Assembly: GCA_012521935.1 (NCBI GenBank)
Contig: JAAYLJ010000176.1
Coordinates: 1-9,821, forward strand
Direction: 5' to 3'
From: Campylobacteraceae bacterium
GTDB lineage: Bacteria; Campylobacterota; Campylobacteria; Campylobacterales; Campylobacteraceae
Length of the DNA: 9,821 nucleotides
A program made the translations under genes and the position numbers. The first letter of the stretch is position 1. The number at the start of each line of letters is the position of its first letter. Below the pieces are notes generated by a model, which searched no databases, was not told the origin of the DNA, and worked only from the letters and a program-made list of their open reading frames with translations. Of this stretch, positions 7,522 to 9,821 are shown piece by piece.

Positions 7522-7547
7522 GCACCCTAAAAAAAAGGGTGCATTAT
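7517..7547 (+). promoter_or_regulatory. 12-bp perfect inverted repeat covering the thyX -10 box, ribosome-binding site and start codon
   Basis: The left arm ATAATGCACCCT (7517-7528) is the exact reverse complement of the right arm AGGGTGCATTAT (7536-7547). Seven A separate them, and a T7516/G7548 wobble can extend the stem. The left arm holds most of the TATAAT box. The right arm holds the thyX ribosome-binding site core (AGGG) and the first two bases of its ATG. In a read-through RNA this would hide the start site. It is not a plain intrinsic terminator because only UU follows the right arm before AUG. As DNA it could also be an operator. Confidence 0.7.
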
Positions 7548-8160
7548 GAGAGTTACTCTACTTCAACATAGTTCATTAGCTGTTTGTGCAAGTGCCATTA
7601 GAACATGCTGGCAAAGCTTTGATAAAAGCGATAATGGCGGAGAAAAAGATAAAGAGCTAATTGATAGAGTTGGAAATAAATTTAAGCACGCTTCTACGCT
7701 TGAGCATTTAACTTATACTTTTTATATTGAAGGTATTTCAAGAGCACTTTTACAAGAGTTAGCTAGACATAGAATGGCTTCACTCTCCGTAAAATCAACT
7801 AGATATACCTTAAAAGAGTTAAAAAAAGAGCTCCCTTTTAATGAGGATGATTTTAAAAGGGCTAGTAAGTACTTAGTTTTTACAGATGATTCAAGAGTTG
7901 ATAGGATGAGTATAAAAGCACTTGAGAATTTAAGATTAGTACTAAATGAAGGAATTAGTAATGATAAGGCTAAATACTGCCTTCCTGAGAGTTATAAGAG
8001 TGAACTTACATGGAGTATTAATGCAAGGAGTTTACAAAACTTTTTAACACTTAGAAGTGATAAGAGCGCGCTTTGGGAAATTAGAAATTTATCTCACGCA
8101 GTGTATAGTGCAATTCCAGATGATCATAAATACCTTTTTACAATAAATGAAGTTATCTAA
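7546..8160 (+). CDS. thyX: Flavin-dependent thymidylate synthase ThyX
   Basis: ThyX makes dTMP from dUMP using methylenetetrahydrofolate as carbon donor and NADPH through FAD. It replaces ThyA in many Campylobacterota. The protein has 204 residues, close to the usual epsilonproteobacterial size. The ThyX signature RHR-x7-S is at R74-H75-R76 ... S84, followed by TRY (85-87). The consensus Asn of the long motif is Ser81, as in other epsilonproteobacterial ThyX proteins as I recall them. The segment RVGNKFKHASTLEH binds FAD/dUMP in the family. C-terminal conserved blocks are YCLPESYKSELTWSINARSLQNF and LRSDKSALWEIRNL. The ATG is preceded by AAGGG (7535-7539), embedded in the inverted repeat described at 7517-7547. 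The 3' end overlaps ruvC (convergent) by 8 bp, and no terminator separates them. Confidence 0.97.
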   Translation: MRVTLLQHSSLAVCASAIRTCWQSFDKSDNGGEKDKELIDRVGNKFKHASTLEHLTYTFYIEGISRALLQELARHRMASLSVKSTRYTLKELKKELPFNEDDFKRASKYLVFTDDSRVDRMSIKALENLRLVLNEGISNDKAKYCLPESYKSELTWSINARSLQNFLTLRSDKSALWEIRNLSHAVYSAIPDDHKYLFTINEVI

Positions 8161-8620
8161 CTCTTTGCGCATGAGTTAAGCTAACTGCAATTGCGTCGGT
8201 AATATCTAGTGGTTTTATCTCTTGTTTTACATTTAAAATCCTTTTTACCATGAATGCTACTTGCTCTTTTCCAGCCTTTGCTTTACCCGTAACAGCTTTT
8301 TTTACTTGAAGTGGAGTATATTCGTGAAAGTTACCATGTATTTGTAAAATTTTCAAAAGTAGAGCACCTCTAAATTGAGCAAGTTTTAAGACTGTTTTTG
8401 GATTGAAAGCGAAAAATATATCTTCAATTGCTACTTCATTTATGGTGTGAGCATTAAATATAAGATCTAATCCTTCTACTAATTCAACTATTTGATCTTG
8501 CAAATCTCTTGTTTTAATTTTTATAAGTCCAGCCTCAATTAAGTTTAATTTTGAAGAGTTTTTTTCTATGATTGCATAGCCACAATTACGAGTTCCTGGA
8601 TCGATTCCTAAAATTTTCAA
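8153..8620 (-). CDS. ruvC: Holliday junction endonuclease RuvC
   Basis: RuvC is a dimeric nuclease that resolves Holliday junctions with RuvAB during recombination and fork repair. The protein has 155 residues, the usual length. The four acidic catalytic residues of the RNase H-like fold are present: Asp7 in GIDPGTRNCGY, Glu66 in IEDIFF, and Asp139 and Asp142 in LDITDAIAVSLTH. The conserved VKKAVTGKAKAGKEQV segment is at 106-121. The start codon is TTG (8620-8618). An in-frame TAA (8623-8621) lies immediately upstream, so no other start is possible without losing Asp7. AAGAGG (8630-8625) is 4 nt away, slightly close. The gene is divergent from dnaA and convergent with thyX, with an 8-bp overlap at 8153-8160. 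Confidence 0.97.
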   Translation of the reverse strand: MKILGIDPGTRNCGYAIIEKNSSKLNLIEAGLIKIKTRDLQDQIVELVEGLDLIFNAHTINEVAIEDIFFAFNPKTVLKLAQFRGALLLKILQIHGNFHEYTPLQVKKAVTGKAKAGKEQVAFMVKRILNVKQEIKPLDITDAIAVSLTHAQRVR

Positions 8621-8628
8621 TTAGCCTC

Positions 8629-8668
8629 TTTTCACATATTTATTCACAATGTGAAAAACTTTTCACAC
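8629..8668. promoter_or_regulatory. Cluster of four DnaA-box-like 9-mers
   Basis: Four 9-mers carry the TTCAC core of epsilonproteobacterial DnaA boxes: TTTTCACAT (8629-8637, plus), TATTCACAA (8641-8649, plus), TTTTCACAT (8649-8657, minus) and TTTTCACAC (8660-8668, plus). The last two form an 18-bp palindrome (8650-8667). Four such sites in 40 bp directly upstream of dnaA are far more than chance. They lie between the ruvC ribosome-binding site and the likely promoters, so DnaA bound here could also regulate dnaA and ruvC. Confidence 0.78.
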
Positions 8669-8676
8669 ATGTATTG

Positions 8677-8685
8677 ATTTTAACA
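8677..8685 (-). promoter_or_regulatory. Extended -10 promoter for ruvC
   Basis: The minus strand reads TGTTAAAAT, an extended -10 one base away from consensus, with no clear -35. The transcript would start near 8670 and run through three to four of the DnaA-box-like sites before reaching the ruvC TTG, so DnaA binding would sit on the initial transcribed region. Moderate confidence; it rests on the motif alone. Confidence 0.5.
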
Positions 8686-8712
8686 TAAAATTCAACTAAA
8701 TATAGATAAAAT
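8686..8712 (+). promoter_or_regulatory. Probable dnaA promoter region (two -10-like boxes)
   Basis: TAAAAT occurs at 8686-8691 and again at 8707-8712. Either could serve as the -10 box of dnaA, which starts at 8747; neither has a recognisable -35. Both place the DnaA-box cluster just upstream of the RNA polymerase site, as expected for autoregulation. I cannot choose between them from sequence alone. Confidence 0.35.
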
Positions 8713-8746
8713 AGATAGTTTTTAAGAGCTTAAAGTAGGAGTTTAT

Positions 8747-9821
8747 TTGTTAGCTGATTCAATATTATTACTACTAAAAGATGAGATTCCACTCATTGAT
8801 TATGAGAGATACATCTCACAGCTAACATATGTAGAATCTGCATCAAGATCTGATTTAGTTGTTTTTTCAGCTAAAAATATCATTATCTCTAACTGGGTTA
8901 AAACAAAATACTCTTCAAAAATAGCCCATCTTTTTGAGGTTAAAACTGGGGTTAAACCTGTTGTTAAGATAATTCCAGAACAAAACATTAAAGATAGTAA
9001 AAAGATTTCAAAATCAATTGATATTTCGCTACTAAAAGAGAAACAGAGTAAAAGTACAATTTTAAATCCATCTTATCAGTTTGAGAGTTTTGTTGTTGGA
9101 AGTTCAAATCAGTACGCTTATAGTGCTGCAAAATCAATTGCTGAAAAGCCAGGGAAAATGTACAATCCAGTCTTTATTTATGGGCCAACAGGACTTGGAA
9201 AAACACACTTAATTCATGCCATAGGAAACTACTCATTAACTCAAGATAAAACTGTAATTTATACAACAATTGAGCAGTTTATGAATGATTTTACTTACAA
9301 TTTAAAAAATGGAAGTATGGATAGATTTAGAGAAAAATATAGGCAGTGCGACATATTGCTTATTGATGATGTTCAGTTTTTATCAAATAAAATTCAAACT
9401 CAAGAGGAGTTTTTTCACACCTTTAATGAGCTTCATTCAAAAGGAAGACAGATAGTTTTAACCTCAGATAAACCCCCAAAAATGATAAATGGACTTGAAG
9501 AGAGGCTAAAAAGTAGGTTTGAGTGGGGACTTATAGCTGACATAACTCTACCTGAACTTGAAACAAAAATAGCAATCATAAATAAAAAGTGTGAATTAGA
9601 TGGAATAGCGCTTGGAAGCGACATAGTTCATTACATAGCTTCAAACATGGGTGATAATATTAGAGAAATTGAAAGTGCAATCATAAATTTAAACGCTTAT
9701 GCTTCATTAATGAGACAAGAGATAACTTTAGAGTTTGCAAAAAATGTAATGAAAGAGCAGATAAAAGAGAAAAGAGAAAACATTACTTTAGAAGAGATTA
9801 TCTCTGTAATTTCTCAAGAAT
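8747..9821 (+). CDS. dnaA: Chromosomal replication initiator DnaA, first 358 residues (cut by the right window edge)
   Basis: DnaA binds DnaA boxes at oriC, assembles as an ATP-bound filament and melts the origin, then loads helicase. About 358 of roughly 440 residues are present. Domain I (1-75) leads into a short linker and the AAA+ domain, which begins near LNPSYQFESFVVG. Walker A is GPTGLGKTH (146-154), with Lys152. Walker B is LLIDD (204-208). The sensor/box VII segment is GLEERLKSRF (249-258), whose Arg257 matches the arginine finger. The DNA-binding domain IV lies beyond the edge. The start is TTG (8747-8749). An in-frame TAA at 8723-8725 and no early ATG force it, and AGGAG (8737-8741) sits 5 nt upstream. 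The gene is divergent from ruvC across the candidate origin. A further DnaA-box-like 9-mer lies inside the gene at 9412-9420. Confidence 0.97.
   Translation, partial: MLADSILLLLKDEIPLIDYERYISQLTYVESASRSDLVVFSAKNIIISNWVKTKYSSKIAHLFEVKTGVKPVVKIIPEQNIKDSKKISKSIDISLLKEKQSKSTILNPSYQFESFVVGSSNQYAYSAAKSIAEKPGKMYNPVFIYGPTGLGKTHLIHAIGNYSLTQDKTVIYTTIEQFMNDFTYNLKNGSMDRFREKYRQCDILLIDDVQFLSNKIQTQEEFFHTFNELHSKGRQIVLTSDKPPKMINGLEERLKSRFEWGLIADITLPELETKIAIINKKCELDGIALGSDIVHYIASNMGDNIREIESAIINLNAYASLMRQEITLEFAKNVMKEQIKEKRENITLEEIISVISQE

Larger units (their letters stand above)
8621..8746. other. Candidate replication origin (oriC or one half of it) between ruvC and dnaA
   Basis: This 126-bp divergent gap holds a tight cluster of DnaA-box-like sites (8629-8668), followed on the dnaA side by a very AT-rich segment. 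From 8672 to 8713 only 5 of 42 bases are G or C, which suits a DNA unwinding element. A direct repeat ATAGATA occurs at 8702-8708 and 8711-8717. Origins next to dnaA, often split into two parts flanking it, are known in Helicobacter pylori and relatives. Whether this part acts alone, or with a second cluster after dnaA, cannot be seen because the window ends inside dnaA. Confidence 0.7.

Noticed and set aside
7517..7547. Intrinsic terminator after flgE
   Set aside because: The stem is strong but is followed by only two T and then the thyX start codon, and there is no T-tract on the other strand either.
8650..8667. CRP/FNR-like operator (TGTGA ... TCACA)
   Set aside because: The half-sites are separated by 8 bp rather than the 6 bp of a CRP site, and DnaA boxes explain the same bases together with two neighbouring copies.
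8800..8988. Short minus-strand open frame inside dnaA
   Set aside because: It is antisense to DnaA domain I, with no independent support.
9433..9624. Short minus-strand open frame inside dnaA
   Set aside because: It is antisense to the conserved AAA+ region of DnaA, with no independent support.

Overview
The window comes from an AT-rich genome of the phylum Campylobacterota, most likely a Campylobacter species. The reasons are a Campylobacter-type 851-residue hook protein, a flavin-dependent ThyX, a fliK-flgD-flgE' cluster under sigma-54 control, and sigma-70 promoters that show only an extended -10 box. I cannot name the species.

Layout from left to right. (1) Minus strand, 1-899: the N-terminal half of the ribosome-associated GTPase TypA/BipA, cut by the left edge. 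(2) Plus strand, 1009-4868: fliK, flgD and a 587-residue hook paralogue (flgE'), in one operon behind a sigma-54 promoter (956-971). (3) Plus strand, 4937-7492: the 851-residue major hook protein FlgE, with its own near-identical sigma-54 promoter (4869-4886). (4) Plus strand, 7546-8160: thyX, with a sigma-70-like -10 box inside a perfect 12-bp inverted repeat that also covers the thyX ribosome-binding site and start codon. (5) Minus strand, 8153-8620: ruvC, overlapping the end of thyX by 8 bp. (6) Plus strand, 8747 onward: dnaA, cut by the right edge. The 126-bp ruvC-dnaA gap holds four DnaA-box-like 9-mers next to a very AT-rich stretch and is a candidate replication origin, or one half of a bipartite one.

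How the genes fit together. FliK (hook-length control and export switch), FlgD (hook cap) and the two FlgE proteins build the flagellar hook. In this phylum these belong to the sigma-54 (RpoN/FlgSR) class. ThyX (dTMP synthesis), RuvC (Holliday junction cleavage) and DnaA (initiation) are DNA-replication and repair genes clustered at the origin. TypA, RuvC and DnaA all start with TTG, and in each case an upstream in-frame stop forces that choice. The hook genes and thyX start with ATG.

The most unusual signal is the thyX leader. A transcript reading through from the hook gene could fold so that the thyX start site is hidden, while a transcript from the promoter just upstream of thyX would begin inside the loop and could not fold this way. 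No gap between genes exceeds 126 bp, and I saw no tRNA, rRNA, CRISPR array or insertion sequence.
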